Shown piece by piece: positions 27,011 through 39,421 of a DNA stretch of 64,000 nucleotides. Numbering within the stretch: position 1 is the first letter of the stretch; the number at the start of each line of letters is the position of its first letter. The DNA comes from Panacagrimonas sp. GTDB lineage: Bacteria; Pseudomonadota; Gammaproteobacteria; Nevskiales; Nevskiaceae. Location: NCBI RefSeq assembly GCF_020697055.1, contig NZ_JAJFBP010000018.1, positions 140,096-204,095 on the forward strand, written 5' to 3'. The position numbers and the translations under genes are program-made. Below the pieces are notes generated by a model that ran no database searches, was not told where the DNA came from, and saw nothing but the letters and a program-made list of their open reading frames with translations.

Positions 27011-28249
27011 TCAGGCGTTGGACGCCCGCGGCAGGGCGGCCAGCTCGGCGCAGGCCGCGTCCAGACGGCGCAGACCCTCGGCCGCGTCGGCCTCGCTGAG
27101 CACCAGCGACGGCGCGATGCGCACGACGTCCGGCCCGGCGACCAGGCACCAGAGGCCCTTGCGCAGCGCGGTGTTCACGACGTCCTTGGCGCGGCCCTTC
27201 CAGGCGGCGCTCATCGGCGCGCCGATCAGCAGGCCCATGCCGCGCACGCCGTCGAACACGCCGTAACGCCGGGCGGTCGACAGGACGCCTTCGCGGATCT
27301 GTTCGCCGCGTGCACGCACGTTGGCGAGCGTCTCCGGCCGCGAGATCTCCTCCACCGCCGCCAGCGCGACCGCCGTGGCCAGCGGGTTGCCGCCGTAGGT
27401 CGAACCGTGCGTACCGAAGCTGAGCGACGCGGCGATCTCCTCGGTGGTGAGCATCGCGGCGACCGGAATGCCGCCGCCCAGGCCCTTGGCCGTGGTCAGC
27501 ACGTCGGGCACCACGCCGAACTGCTCGTACGCGAAATAGGTGCCGGTGCGGCCGTTGCCGGTCTGCACTTCGTCGTAGATCAGCAGCGCCTTGTGGCGCG
27601 TGCAGAGCTCGCGCGCGGCCGCCAGGAATTCCGGCGTCGCCGGGGTCACGCCGCCTTCGCCCTGCACCGGCTCGACCACCACCGCGCAGGTGCGCGCCGT
27701 GACCGCCCTCTCCAGTGCGGCGACGTCGTTGAACGGCAGGTGCGTGATGCCGCCCGGCAGCGGCTCGAAGCCCTGCGTGTATTTCTCCTGCCCGCCCACG
27801 CTGACCGCGAACAACGTGCGGCCATGGAACGCGTTGTGGAACGCGATGATTTCGTGCTTGGCCGGGCCGTGCTTGAGACTCGCGTGCTTGCGCGCGAGCT
27901 TGAACGCGGCCTCGTTGGCTTCCGAGCCGCTGTTGGCGAAGAACACGCGCGACGCAAAGCTCAGTTCGGTCAGGCGTCGCGCCAGGCGCAGCGCCGGCTC
28001 GTTGGTCATCACGTTCGACACATGCCAGAGCTTCGAGGCCTGCTCGGTGAGCGCAGCCACGAGCTTCGGGTGGCAATGACCCAATCCGGTCACGGCGATG
28101 CCGCAGGCGAAGTCGAGGTATTCACGCCCCTGTTGGTCCCACAAGCGGGCGCCCTCGCCTCGCACCGGCACGATTTCATTGGGCGCGTAGTTGGGAACCA
28201 TGACCTCGTCGAAGGTCTTTCGCGAAACCGGGGGAAGCGGGGTGCTCAT
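27011..28249 (-). CDS. argD: Acetylornithine/succinylornithine-type aminotransferase
   Basis: 412 residues of the class III PLP aminotransferase family. Markers are [80 protein letters not shown] (Asp for the pyridine nitrogen) and [16 protein letters not shown] (Lys Schiff base). It transfers the amino group between N-acetylornithine (or succinylornithine) and 2-oxoglutarate in arginine synthesis or breakdown. No other arg or ast genes are here, so the biosynthetic versus catabolic choice is open. The FecR/SPOR gene follows after 8 bp. Confidence 0.9.
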   Translation of the reverse strand: MSTPLPPVSRKTFDEVMVPNYAPNEIVPVRGEGARLWDQQGREYLDFACGIAVTGLGHCHPKLVAALTEQASKLWHVSNVMTNEPALRLARRLTELSFASRVFFANSGSEANEAAFKLARKHASLKHGPAKHEIIAFHNAFHGRTLFAVSVGGQEKYTQGFEPLPGGITHLPFNDVAALERAVTARTCAVVVEPVQGEGGVTPATPEFLAAARELCTRHKALLIYDEVQTGNGRTGTYFAYEQFGVVPDVLTTAKGLGGGIPVAAMLTTEEIAASLSFGTHGSTYGGNPLATAVALAAVEEISRPETLANVRARGEQIREGVLSTARRYGVFDGVRGMGLLIGAPMSAAWKGRAKDVVNTALRKGLWCLVAGPDVVRIAPSLVLSEADAAEGLRRLDAACAELAALPRASNA

Positions 28250-28340
28250 GTGCGTCTCGTGGCCGGGAAGATGGACGATTCGCGCGTGAACGCGCCTCGG
28301 ACATCCTGCGTAAATCGATTCGGGTGATGTTAGCGGAAAG

Positions 28341-28369
28341 AAAAACGGGGCGATGTTGCCATCGCCCCG
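28341..28369 (-). terminator. Intrinsic terminator of the fadBA operon
   Basis: CGGGGCGATG / CATCGCCCCG (28346-28355, 28360-28369) is a perfect 10-bp stem with a 4-nt loop. On the - strand it is followed by five U (AAAAA at 28341-28345). It sits 33 bp after the fadA stop. Confidence 0.9.
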
Positions 28370-28401
28370 CTTCGTTCAACCTGAACGTGACGGCGCGATC
28401 G

Positions 28402-31749
<3,348 letters not shown>

Positions 31750-31924
31750 GGGACGCGGGCCCTCTGGGATCGATGTGCTGGGGGAATGGGGGCACCGGCC
31801 GTGGCGGACGAACTGGAGCGGCCGGCGATGCAGGGGGCCGCGATCATAACGTTCGTTGCAGTGCAGCGTAAACCGCGCGCCGGGAGCGCTCACGGAATCG
31901 CCAAGAAGGCGGAAAACTCCTCGT

Positions 31925-31954
31925 TTGACAGCCACTTGCAGCGCTGACTATTCT
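31925..31954 (+). promoter_or_regulatory. Sigma70-type promoter of the phasin gene
   Basis: A perfect -35 TTGACA (31925-31930), an 18-bp spacer and TATTCT (31949-31954). Transcription would start near 31961, leaving a leader of about 50 nt containing GGGGAG before the phasin ATG at 32010. The rest of the 260-bp gap back to fadB shows nothing else I can name; the fadB promoter must also lie there. Confidence 0.65.
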
Positions 31955-32009
31955 CGCCCCGGAGCATCACCCAAGAAGCCTCAATAAGCAGAATCAACCG
32001 GGGAGCGTC

Positions 32010-32711
32010 ATGGCAGCCAGGGACACCATCGATCAACTCAAGGCCCATATCGAGCGCCTGCGGCGCGACTCGCTGGATGTGGTGGCCAATGCCAGCCGCA
32101 TCGTGTTCGAAGGCGTGCAGAAACTGGCCGAACAGGAACTGCGTGCGCTCAACGACTACTACAAGTCGGCGGTCAACTCGGCCAAGGCCGCGAGCGGTCC
32201 CGGTGACCTGGCCTCGCAGCAGCTCGACCTGCTGCAGGACACCGTGCAGAAGGTGATCGCGGCCGCGCGGGAATCCCTCTCGATCATCGCCGACACCCGC
32301 GCCGAGCTGTCCCGACTGGTCAACAGCGGGGCCGATACCCAGGTCCTGACCAAGGTCGCTGCGCCGGCACAAAAGGCGATCGAGGACGTGAAGAAGGCCG
32401 CGGCCAAAGCGCAGGCCACCGCGGCCAAGACCGCAGCCGAGGTCAGGAAGACGCTCGAGAAGGAACTGGCCGCCGCCGAGAAGAAAGGCAAGGCGGCGGT
32501 GAAGCAAACCGAAGCCAAGGCACGCGAGGTCGGCAAGGTCGTCAAGAACCGCCTGGGTTCGGTGCTCGACATCACGCCGCCGCCGGCCGTCACCAAGAAA
32601 GCGGTCACCGCCAAGCCCTCGCCGGATTCGCGCGCCGCGCGGGCGGCAAGCCTGGCCAAGAAGCCTGCGAAACCCGCGACGGGCAAGAGCGCCACGCCGC
32701 CGCGGCGTTGA
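32010..32711 (+). CDS. Phasin-family protein with histone-H1-like basic tail
   Basis: 233 residues. The first 120 form the amphipathic phasin helices (DTIDQLKAHIERLRRDSLDV, QKLAEQELRALNDYYKSAV, QQLDLLQDTVQKVIAAARES). The last 110 are Ala/Lys/Pro-rich (AAAKAQATAAKTAAEVRKT, AKPSPDSRAARAASLAKKP). That layout matches PhaF-like phasins, which coat polyhydroxyalkanoate granules and tie them to the nucleoid through the basic tail. No phaC, phaP or phaZ is present in the window. GGGGAG lies just upstream of the ATG. Confidence 0.83.
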   Translation: MAARDTIDQLKAHIERLRRDSLDVVANASRIVFEGVQKLAEQELRALNDYYKSAVNSAKAASGPGDLASQQLDLLQDTVQKVIAAARESLSIIADTRAELSRLVNSGADTQVLTKVAAPAQKAIEDVKKAAAKAQATAAKTAAEVRKTLEKELAAAEKKGKAAVKQTEAKAREVGKVVKNRLGSVLDITPPPAVTKKAVTAKPSPDSRAARAASLAKKPAKPATGKSATPPRR

Positions 32712-32731
32712 TCGCGCTGCCGTTGCCCGCA

Positions 32732-32765
32732 AACGACCGCCGGCCTTGCGCCGGCGGTTCGTTTT
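32732..32765 (+). terminator. Intrinsic terminator after the phasin gene
   Basis: ACCGCCGGC / GCCGGCGGT (32736-32744, 32750-32758) forms a 9-bp GC stem with a 5-nt loop, followed by TCGTTTT. It ends the phasin transcript 25 bp after the stop codon. Confidence 0.85.
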
Positions 32766-32853
32766 GGGGCCGGGGCGACGACCTGACCGCGACGGCGACC
32801 TGCCCCACACTGCCGACCTCCGACCGTTCCTATTCCTTGCACCCGCCGCACGC

Positions 32854-33804
32854 ATGACAGCCCCCGGCACCTCCTTATCGATCGACCTGGGCACCGAGGC
32901 CTGTCGCGTGCTGGCCGACGCCAGCCGCATGCGCCTGCTGCTGCTGCTCGAAACCCATCCGCTGTCGGCGGCCGAGCTCACCGAGATCACCGGCTTGGCG
33001 CAGAGCCGGGTTTCGACGCACCTGGCCCGGCTCAAGAAGGCCGGGCTGGTGCGTGACGAACGCACCGCCGGAGCGGCGCTGTATTCGGCGCAGCGCGAAG
33101 CGGTGGCACCGGCCGGCGCGATCTGGAACCTGATGCGCCCTCGCCTGGACGATCCGCAGGCACGGCTCGACCGGGAGCGCGCCGGCGAAGTGGTACGGCG
33201 CCGCAAGCTCGGCCAGACGTGGGCCGAATCGGTGGCCGGACGCATGGAGCTGCACTATTCGCCCGGCCGCAGCTGGGAGGCGACTTCGCGCGCGTTGATG
33301 ACGCTGCTGGATCTGGGCGACGTGCTCGATCTGGCCTCCGGCGACGGGGTGTTCGCGGAGCTGATCGCCGCGCACGCGGCCAGCGTCACCTGCGTGGATG
33401 TCAGCACCGCGGTGATCGACGCCGCGCGCCGGCGCCTCGCGGGCACGAGCAACGTGGCGTTCCACCAGGGCGACATGCATCGGCTGCCGTTCGCCGACGC
33501 AAGCTTCGATCACGTCTTTGCGATGCACGCGCTCAGCTACAGCGCCGAGCCCGGTCGCCTGCTGGCCGAAGCCGCACGCCTGCTGCGTCCCGGCGGCCGC
33601 GTGGTGGTCGCGGTCCTGCGGCGTCATCAGCACGAGGAGACGCAACGCGCGTACGACCACGCCAACCTGGGACTCGAGGTCGAGGAACTCGACGGCCTGT
33701 TGCGCTCCGCCGGTCTGCAGGTGAGCGAGTGCCGCGTGACGTCGCGCGAGTCGCGCCCGCCCTACTTCGAAGTCATCACCGCGATGGCCGGGCGCCCGGG
33801 CTGA
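32854..33804 (+). CDS. ArsR-family HTH fused to a SAM-dependent methyltransferase
   Basis: 316 residues. The N-terminal 95 are an ArsR/SmtB winged helix (CRVLADASRMRLLLLLETHP, LAQSRVSTHLARLKKAGLVR, then a beta-wing with DERTAGAALYSA). The rest is a class I methyltransferase: motif I VLDLASGDGVFAELIA, then VTCVDVSTAVIDAAR, and post-I HRLPFADASFDHVFAMHALS. The fusion could make transcription depend on SAM or on methyl acceptors. Such two-domain proteins recur in proteobacteria, in some cases near methionine genes (from memory); no met gene is adjacent here. It stands between the phasin terminator and the convergent dnaQ. Confidence 0.85.
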   Translation: MTAPGTSLSIDLGTEACRVLADASRMRLLLLLETHPLSAAELTEITGLAQSRVSTHLARLKKAGLVRDERTAGAALYSAQREAVAPAGAIWNLMRPRLDDPQARLDRERAGEVVRRRKLGQTWAESVAGRMELHYSPGRSWEATSRALMTLLDLGDVLDLASGDGVFAELIAAHAASVTCVDVSTAVIDAARRRLAGTSNVAFHQGDMHRLPFADASFDHVFAMHALSYSAEPGRLLAEAARLLRPGGRVVVAVLRRHQHEETQRAYDHANLGLEVEELDGLLRSAGLQVSECRVTSRESRPPYFEVITAMAGRPG

Positions 33805-33808
33805 ACGC

Positions 33809-34537
33809 TCACGCCGGCGCCGATGCTTCCGGCAGGTCGCCGCTCCACACCAGCGTTCCCTTCTTGGCGATCGCCTTGAGCCGTTCGAGATGCGCGGCGC
33901 GCTCGTCGTCATCGGGCCGCAGCACCACGAGCGTCTGATCGCGCACGCCGAGCCGCTGCGCCCATGAAATGCGCGCGCCGTCGGCGTTGCGCACCTGCGC
34001 CGCGTCGAGCGTGAGCATCGACTGGCCGCCGGTCATCGCAAGGTAGACATCGGCCAGCAGGCGCGCGTCGAGCAACGCGCCGTGGTAGTCGCGGTTCGAG
34101 TTGTCGACCTCGTAGCGCCTGCACAGCGCATCGAGACTGGCTTTCTGTCCCGGGTGCAGCTTGCGCGCCATCAGCACCGTGTCGGTGATCGCGCAGATCT
34201 CGGCCAGCGGACGGCCGATTCCGCATTGCCGGAATTCCACGTCGAGGAAACCGACGTCGAACGGCGCGTTGTGGATGATCAGTTCGTCGCCGCCGAGCCA
34301 GTCCCACAGGTCCTTGGCGATATCCGCGAACCGCGGCTTGTCGGCCAGGAATTCGTTGGTGATGCCGTGCACGCTGATTGCGCCCGCCTCGACCTCGCGA
34401 TCCGGATTCACGTAGCGGTGGAAATGGTTGCCGCTGGCACGGCGGTTCACCAGTTCGATGACGCCGACTTCGATGATCCGATGTCCCAGCTCGACGGAAA
34501 GGCCGGTGGTTTCGGTATCGAGGACGAGCTGGCGCAT
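33809..34537 (-). CDS. dnaQ: DNA polymerase III epsilon subunit (3'-5' proofreading exonuclease)
   Basis: 242 residues. Exo I is DTETTG (Asp7, Glu9), Exo II HNAPFDVGFLDVEFRQ, and Exo III-epsilon YHGALLDARLLA with the catalytic His and Asp. The C-terminal 60 residues should carry the alpha-subunit binding segment. It edits replication errors in the Pol III core. It follows rnhA by 42 bp on the same strand; in enterobacteria the two are adjacent but divergent. Confidence 0.95.
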   Translation of the reverse strand: MRQLVLDTETTGLSVELGHRIIEVGVIELVNRRASGNHFHRYVNPDREVEAGAISVHGITNEFLADKPRFADIAKDLWDWLGGDELIIHNAPFDVGFLDVEFRQCGIGRPLAEICAITDTVLMARKLHPGQKASLDALCRRYEVDNSNRDYHGALLDARLLADVYLAMTGGQSMLTLDAAQVRNADGARISWAQRLGVRDQTLVVLRPDDDERAAHLERLKAIAKKGTLVWSGDLPEASAPA

Positions 34538-34579
34538 GGGACGGATGTCGAACGAGGGCGGCGGATGGTAATGGCTGCG

Positions 34580-35017
34580 CTAGCCGAGCGCGGCGATGCC
34601 TTCATTGGCGAGCTGATCGGCGAGCTCGTTTCCCAGGTCGCCGGCGTGTCCCTTGACCCAGCGCCATTCGACCTCGTGACGCAATCGCGCGGCGTCGAGC
34701 CGCTGCCAGAGATCGACGTTCTTGACCGGCTTGTTGTCCGCGGTCTTCCAGTTCTTGCGTTTCCACCCCGGCATCCATTCGGTGATGCCTTTCATCACGT
34801 ACTGCGAGTCGGTGTGCAGCACGATGCGGCAGGGCTCGCGCAGCGATTCGAGCGCCATGATCGCGCCCATCAGCTCCATGCGGTTGTTGGTGGTGAGCAT
34901 CTCGCCGCCGGAGAGCCGCTTCTCGTGCTCGTTCCAGCGCAGCCAGGCGCCCCATCCTCCCCGGCCCGGATTGCCCTTGCAGGCGCCGTCGGTATACGCC
35001 ACCACGTCCTTGGTCAT
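34580..35017 (-). CDS. rnhA: Ribonuclease HI
   Basis: 145 residues, the family's usual length. The DEDD active site is visible in [20 protein letters not shown] (Asp), [13 protein letters not shown] (Glu), [15 protein letters not shown] (Asp) and [12 protein letters not shown] (Asp). It degrades the RNA strand of RNA-DNA hybrids. The ATG overlaps the methyltransferase stop (ATGA), so they are coupled. [13 protein letters not shown] fixes the start. Confidence 0.96.
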   Translation of the reverse strand: MTKDVVAYTDGACKGNPGRGGWGAWLRWNEHEKRLSGGEMLTTNNRMELMGAIMALESLREPCRIVLHTDSQYVMKGITEWMPGWKRKNWKTADNKPVKNVDLWQRLDAARLRHEVEWRWVKGHAGDLGNELADQLANEGIAALG

Positions 35018-35817
35018 GCGGCGGGAGCGGGATCCGGTGGCGCGTCGCTGCGGGACTGGAGACCTTCCTCGCGCCGGGCCGCCGGCGACGTCGCCACGCC
35101 ACCGACCAGGGGACGGACCTGCGCGCGTTGCACGCGGCCGACGAAATTCATCGGCAGCACGCGCTTCTTCGCACTCACGAGGAATGCCTCGGCGAACGGC
35201 GCGGTGAGGCTCGCGACGCTCCAGGGCTCCCCTTCGGAACGCGGCGCATTCCAGGGAAAGCCCACGCCGAAACGACGGACTTCCGTTATCTCCAGGTCGA
35301 GCAGCTCGAGCCAGTCGCACAGACGACCGACGCTATAGAAACGTGCGCCGTTCGGAAACGCGCGATGGCTCAGGCCCAGGCGCTGGCGCAGTCCCATCGC
35401 GCCCCACGGGTTGAATCCCATCACGAACAGCCGCCCGCGATCGGTGAGGATGCGATTGGCCTCGCGCAACAGGTTGTGCGGCGAGACGGTGAATTCGAGC
35501 GTGTGCGGCAGCACCACCGCGTCGACGGTCTTGCTGGCGATCGGCAGGCGCTCGGTCTCGGTCAGCGCGCTGGCGCCGAAGTCGCCGACCGTACCCAGCA
35601 CTGCGCGATGCAACGTCTCGGCGCACGTCAGGAGTTCGTCGCCGCGACCCCACGATCCGATCTGCACGACGTGCCGGCCGAAGATCTCGGGCAATACGCG
35701 GCCGAGTTCGCCGCATTCGAGCGACAGCAACTCGCGGCCACGCGCCGAGGCCAGCCAGGATTCGAGCGCCTGACGAGAGAAGGGCCTGCCTCCCTGAGGG
35801 GGACGCCAGGCACTCAT
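35014..35817 (-). CDS. SAM-dependent methyltransferase domain protein (YafS-like position)
   Basis: 267 residues. A class I methyltransferase fold is suggested by the [16 protein letters not shown] strand-turn, [19 protein letters not shown] (post-I acidic region) and [20 protein letters not shown]. The motif I glycine-rich loop is atypical, so SAM binding is likely but not certain. It lies between gloB (divergent) and rnhA, the position held by yafS in E. coli. Its substrate is unknown. The ATG at 35817 ([20 protein letters not shown]) is the first good start downstream of the divergent region. Confidence 0.83.
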   Translation of the reverse strand: MSAWRPPQGGRPFSRQALESWLASARGRELLSLECGELGRVLPEIFGRHVVQIGSWGRGDELLTCAETLHRAVLGTVGDFGASALTETERLPIASKTVDAVVLPHTLEFTVSPHNLLREANRILTDRGRLFVMGFNPWGAMGLRQRLGLSHRAFPNGARFYSVGRLCDWLELLDLEITEVRRFGVGFPWNAPRSEGEPWSVASLTAPFAEAFLVSAKKRVLPMNFVGRVQRAQVRPLVGGVATSPAARREEGLQSRSDAPPDPAPAA

Positions 35818-35902
35818 GGCGCGATGGCGGGTGCGTACGACATGGCCGGATTCTACGCGCGCGGGGCTATCATCCAAGTCCTTTCGAGATCCGGACCGTC
35901 CC

Positions 35903-36718
35903 ATGACTTCGCACGCTGCGCTCCAGGTCCTTCCGGTACCCGCGTTCACGGACAACTATCTGTGGCTGCTCGTGCGCGGCGACGAGGCGGTGGTCGTCGA
36001 CCCGGGCGATGCGGCGCCGGTCGAGGCGGCGCTCGCCGCACGCGGCCTGCGGCTGAACGCGATCCTGGTCACGCACCACCATCCCGATCACATCGGCGGA
36101 CTGGCCGCGCTGCTGTCGCGCCATCCGGTACCGGTATACGGCCCGCGGCGCGAACGCGACACCATCAAGCGCCTGACGGTGGAGCTCGGCGAAGGCGATC
36201 ACGTCGACGTGCTGGGGCGGCGCTTCGAGGTGATGGAAGTGCCGGGCCATACGCTGGGCCACATCGCGTTCTTCGGCCCGGCCACCGATCTCGAAGGTCC
36301 GATCCTTCTGTGTGGTGACACGCTCTTCTCCGCCGGTTGCGGTCGATTGTTCGAAGGCACGGCGGCGCAGCTGCACGGCTCGTTGGCGCGCCTGGCGGCG
36401 CTGCCACCGGCCACACAGGTCTATTGCACGCACGAATACACGATGTCGAACCTGGCCTTCGCGCTGGCGGTAGAGCCCGCCAACGCCGCGTTGCAGGAGC
36501 ACGTCGGTCGCGTCCGCGACCTGCGGGCGCGCAACGAGCCGAGCCTGCCTTCGAGCATCGAGCAGGAGCTGCGCATCAATCCGTTCCTGCGCACGGCACA
36601 CCCCTCGGTGCGCGATGCCGCCGCCGCCAAGGCCGGGCACGAGCCGGCGGACGAAACCGAGGCCTTTGCCATCCTGCGGGCCTGGAAGGACGGATTCCGC
36701 CCGCCTGCCTCCCCTTGA
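35903..36718 (+). CDS. gloB: Hydroxyacylglutathione hydrolase (glyoxalase II)
   Basis: 271 residues of the metallo-beta-lactamase fold. The di-metal ligands are in ILVTHHHPDHIGG, VPGHTLGHIAFFG and LCGDTLFSAGCGRLFEG, and the C-terminal CTHEYTMSNLAFALAVEP is the glyoxalase II signature. It hydrolyses S-lactoylglutathione to lactate and glutathione, the second step of methylglyoxal detoxification. The start is ATG at 35903. It is divergent from the methyltransferase across 85 bp. Confidence 0.94.
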   Translation: MTSHAALQVLPVPAFTDNYLWLLVRGDEAVVVDPGDAAPVEAALAARGLRLNAILVTHHHPDHIGGLAALLSRHPVPVYGPRRERDTIKRLTVELGEGDHVDVLGRRFEVMEVPGHTLGHIAFFGPATDLEGPILLCGDTLFSAGCGRLFEGTAAQLHGSLARLAALPPATQVYCTHEYTMSNLAFALAVEPANAALQEHVGRVRDLRARNEPSLPSSIEQELRINPFLRTAHPSVRDAAAAKAGHEPADETEAFAILRAWKDGFRPPASP

Positions 36719-36823
36719 GCCGAAGTCGCCGAACCGAATCCGCCGCCGGTTGTCGGACCATCCGACGCGTCACTCGGGCGCCGTACACGACGGACTCGAC
36801 TCCGAACATCATTTGCTAAACTC

Positions 36824-36832
36824 GCGCGCTCT
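36824..36832 (+). promoter_or_regulatory. Possible extended -10 element for the nine-gene envelope operon
   Basis: TGCTAAACT (36824-36832) reads as an extended -10 with TG one base before TAAACT, 23 bp before the first ATG of the operon. No good -35 is seen at the expected spacing. The gap from the gloB stop is 136 bp, so an independent promoter is expected. Confidence 0.35.
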
Positions 36833-36854
36833 CCATCGGTACCCCGAACCCCTG

Positions 36855-37436
36855 ATGCCCCGTCTCGTCGGCCGCATGGCCTTGAGCCAACTCTGCGTCT
36901 GCGCCCTGCTCGGCGGTGTCGCTTCGACGGTGCGCGCGTTGGAACCGACCGCGCCGGACGATGCCGGCATCCAGCTCGACCAGAACGTCCAGGCGTTCAA
37001 GGACGAGGTCATCCAGTTCAATCGCGACGCGCTGATGGCGGAGGAAGCATTCCTTTATCCGCCGCAGACGCGCGTGTCGGTGTACCTGAGCACCACGCAG
37101 CGCAACCTGCTGCTGGACAGCATCAGCGTGATCCTCGACGACCAGGCGCCGGTCACCTACAAGTACGGCGATGTCGATTCCCGCGCGCTGCTGGTGGAAA
37201 ACGCGTTGCAGCGATTGATCCTGACCAACCTGGGTCGCGGACCGCACCGTCTGCGTGTCAGCTACACAGGCAACTATGTCGAAGGTGACGACGAGCCCGA
37301 GCCGGCCGCCGGCACGTTCGAGGCCGTGTTCGAAAAAGGACTGGATGCCGCGGAGATCGAGCTGCAACTCGTGCGCGGCGAGAGCCGTACCGAGCCTGCG
37401 ATGAAGCTCAAGCACTGGAGGGCGGCAGAAGAATGA
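36855..37436 (+). CDS. Small exported protein, first gene of the TPR-ExbBD-AgmX operon
   Basis: 193 residues. A signal peptide-like start (RMALSQLCVCALLGGVAST) is followed by a mature domain with many beta-strand-forming segments: AFKDEVIQFNRDALMAEEAF, RVSVYLSTTQRNLLLDSISV and PHRLRVSYTGNYVEGDDEPE. I recognise no family. ATG at 36855 is used; an internal Met (36876) would also give a signal peptide. The stop overlaps the next ATG (ATGA). It probably acts in the periplasm with the TPR proteins encoded next. Confidence 0.75.
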   Translation: MPRLVGRMALSQLCVCALLGGVASTVRALEPTAPDDAGIQLDQNVQAFKDEVIQFNRDALMAEEAFLYPPQTRVSVYLSTTQRNLLLDSISVILDDQAPVTYKYGDVDSRALLVENALQRLILTNLGRGPHRLRVSYTGNYVEGDDEPEPAAGTFEAVFEKGLDAAEIELQLVRGESRTEPAMKLKHWRAAEE

Positions 37437-39421
37437 AGCTGCGCCTCCTGGTGCCGACGGCCGTGCTGTCGGCGCTCGCCCTGTCCTGGGGCGTCCAAGC
37501 CGAAACCTATACGCCCGGATCCTCCGACGATCCTCGTATCCGCATGTCCCGCTTCCTGGGCGCCGATGAACGCTATTACACGGCGATCACCGAGCTGCTG
37601 AAACAGCAGCGCGCGGCCGGTGCCGATTTCGAAGCCTCGCCCGAATACTGGGCTGCGCTGGCCGAATACAACCTGTCGTTCGGCCTGCGCGATCGCGCCG
37701 AGCAGCTGTATCGCTCGGTCCCGGCCACGTCCGCCGACCCGCTCGTCGCGGCGCAGGCGCGCCTGCGCATGGCCGAGTTCTCATACGAGCGCGGCTACCT
37801 GGACGAGGCGCGCGCCTCGCTGCTGCGCGAGCGGGAAAAACTGCCCGAAGAGCTGGCGGCCGACTGGGCCGACCTCTACTCGCGCGTGCTGATGTCGCAG
37901 GGCCGCTACAACGAGGCGATCAGCGTGCTCGAGAACATCGAGGGCGACTACGATCAGGCCGCGTTCATGCGCTACAACCTGGGCATCGCCCTGATCAACG
38001 ACGGTCAGCTCGCCGCGGGACGCCAGGCGCTCGATCGCGTCGGCCGTCATCCTGGAAACACCGACCTTCTCCGCTCCCTGCGCGACCGCGCGAACACCGT
38101 GCTGGGCTGGCATTTCCTGCAGAACCAGCTCGGCGGTTCGGCCAAGCCGGTGCTGGTGCGCGTGCGCAGCGAAGGCATGTATGCCAATCGCGCGCTGCTC
38201 GGCGTGGGCTGGGCCGAGATCGCACCGCAGGGTGTGCGCCAGCGTCGCGGCGAGCTCGCCGAGGACCAGCGCCTGCGCCAGCTCAACGATCCGTTCAGCA
38301 GCTTCTCTTCGCTGGGCGTGCTGCTGCGTCGCGGCTATCTCGACGATCCGTACGAGCGCGCAGGCATTCGCACGTTCCGCCGCCAGTCGCTGGCCAAGAA
38401 CGAGGAAGCCGCGTGGCGCCGGGCGCTCGATGTCTGGTCGCTGCTGCTGGACCGGGATCCGCAGGATCCGGCGGTGCAGGAGTCGTGGCTGGCGGTGCCG
38501 TTCGCGCTCGACCGGCTCGGTGCGCACGTCCAGGCGCAGCAGTTCTACGAGCAGGCCGCCGAACGCCTGGAGGCCGCGCGCAACCGTACCTTGGCGGCGA
38601 TCCAGGCCATCAACGGTGGTCGCATGGTCGAGACCGTGGTGCAGCGCGACGCCGATTCCGAAGCCGGCTGGGGCTGGGAGCTGCGCGACCTGCCCGATGC
38701 ACCCGAGACCTACTACCTGCAGACGCTGATCGCCGAGCATCGCTACGCCGAGTCGCTCAAGAACTATCGCGACCTGCGCTTCCTCAATCGCAGCCTCGAG
38801 GCCTGGAAAGGTCGGCTGGCGAAGATGGACGACTCGCTGCGCGATTCGAAGCCCGCCACGATGGAACCCTCGACGCTGTTCCAGCGCGCCAAACGCAACT
38901 GGCGTCCCGAGCACGAGCCGATCGACAAGCCGCTCGAGGAGGCGACCGCCCTGGCATCCCCGGGCACGTTCAGCGCACCAGGGCCGGACGTGCGGGCACA
39001 GGTGCCCCCGCTCAAGCTCAGCGCGATGCCGGCCAAGTTCGACGGCCCCGGCGAGCGTCTGACGCTGGTGCGCACGCGCACCAGCACGCTGCAACCGCTG
39101 ATCGCCGCGTCGCAGAAGGAAGCCGCGAGCCGGCTGCAGAAGCTCGCGCTCGAGGAACTCAACCTGCAGAAGGCCGCGATCGACAAGTACCTGGTCGAGT
39201 CGCGATTCGCGCTCGCCCGCATCTATGACGGCCAGCTGCCCGAAGCGGACCAGGACGAGTTCGAACTCGACGACAAGGGCAAGCCGATCCGCAAGGAAAA
39301 ACTGGGGCGCGGCGAATTCGAGGTCGACAAGTCCAAGCCGCTCGACCCGCAGCTGCGTGGCCGCACGACGAAGCCTCCTGCCACGCGCCGCGGCGCCGAC
39401 GACGAAGTCGAGGTCAAATGA
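37433..39421 (+). CDS. Large exported TPR-repeat protein
   Basis: 662 residues. MKLRLLVPTAVLSALALSWG is a signal peptide (cleavage near VQA-ETYT). TPR-like helices run from about 45 to 430: AALAEYNLSFGLRDRAEQLY, RLRMAEFSYERGYLDEARAS, YSRVLMSQGRYNEAISVLEN. The C-terminal third is more charged, with a helical stretch QKEAASRLQKLALEELNLQK, and ends acidic and basic by turns. It looks like a periplasmic scaffold. Coupled by 4-nt overlaps to both neighbours. In Myxococcus gliding clusters TPR-rich proteins play comparable structural roles, but homology is not shown. Confidence 0.85.
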   Translation: MKLRLLVPTAVLSALALSWGVQAETYTPGSSDDPRIRMSRFLGADERYYTAITELLKQQRAAGADFEASPEYWAALAEYNLSFGLRDRAEQLYRSVPATSADPLVAAQARLRMAEFSYERGYLDEARASLLREREKLPEELAADWADLYSRVLMSQGRYNEAISVLENIEGDYDQAAFMRYNLGIALINDGQLAAGRQALDRVGRHPGNTDLLRSLRDRANTVLGWHFLQNQLGGSAKPVLVRVRSEGMYANRALLGVGWAEIAPQGVRQRRGELAEDQRLRQLNDPFSSFSSLGVLLRRGYLDDPYERAGIRTFRRQSLAKNEEAAWRRALDVWSLLLDRDPQDPAVQESWLAVPFALDRLGAHVQAQQFYEQAAERLEAARNRTLAAIQAINGGRMVETVVQRDADSEAGWGWELRDLPDAPETYYLQTLIAEHRYAESLKNYRDLRFLNRSLEAWKGRLAKMDDSLRDSKPATMEPSTLFQRAKRNWRPEHEPIDKPLEEATALASPGTFSAPGPDVRAQVPPLKLSAMPAKFDGPGERLTLVRTRTSTLQPLIAASQKEAASRLQKLALEELNLQKAAIDKYLVESRFALARIYDGQLPEADQDEFELDDKGKPIRKEKLGRGEFEVDKSKPLDPQLRGRTTKPPATRRGADDEVEVK

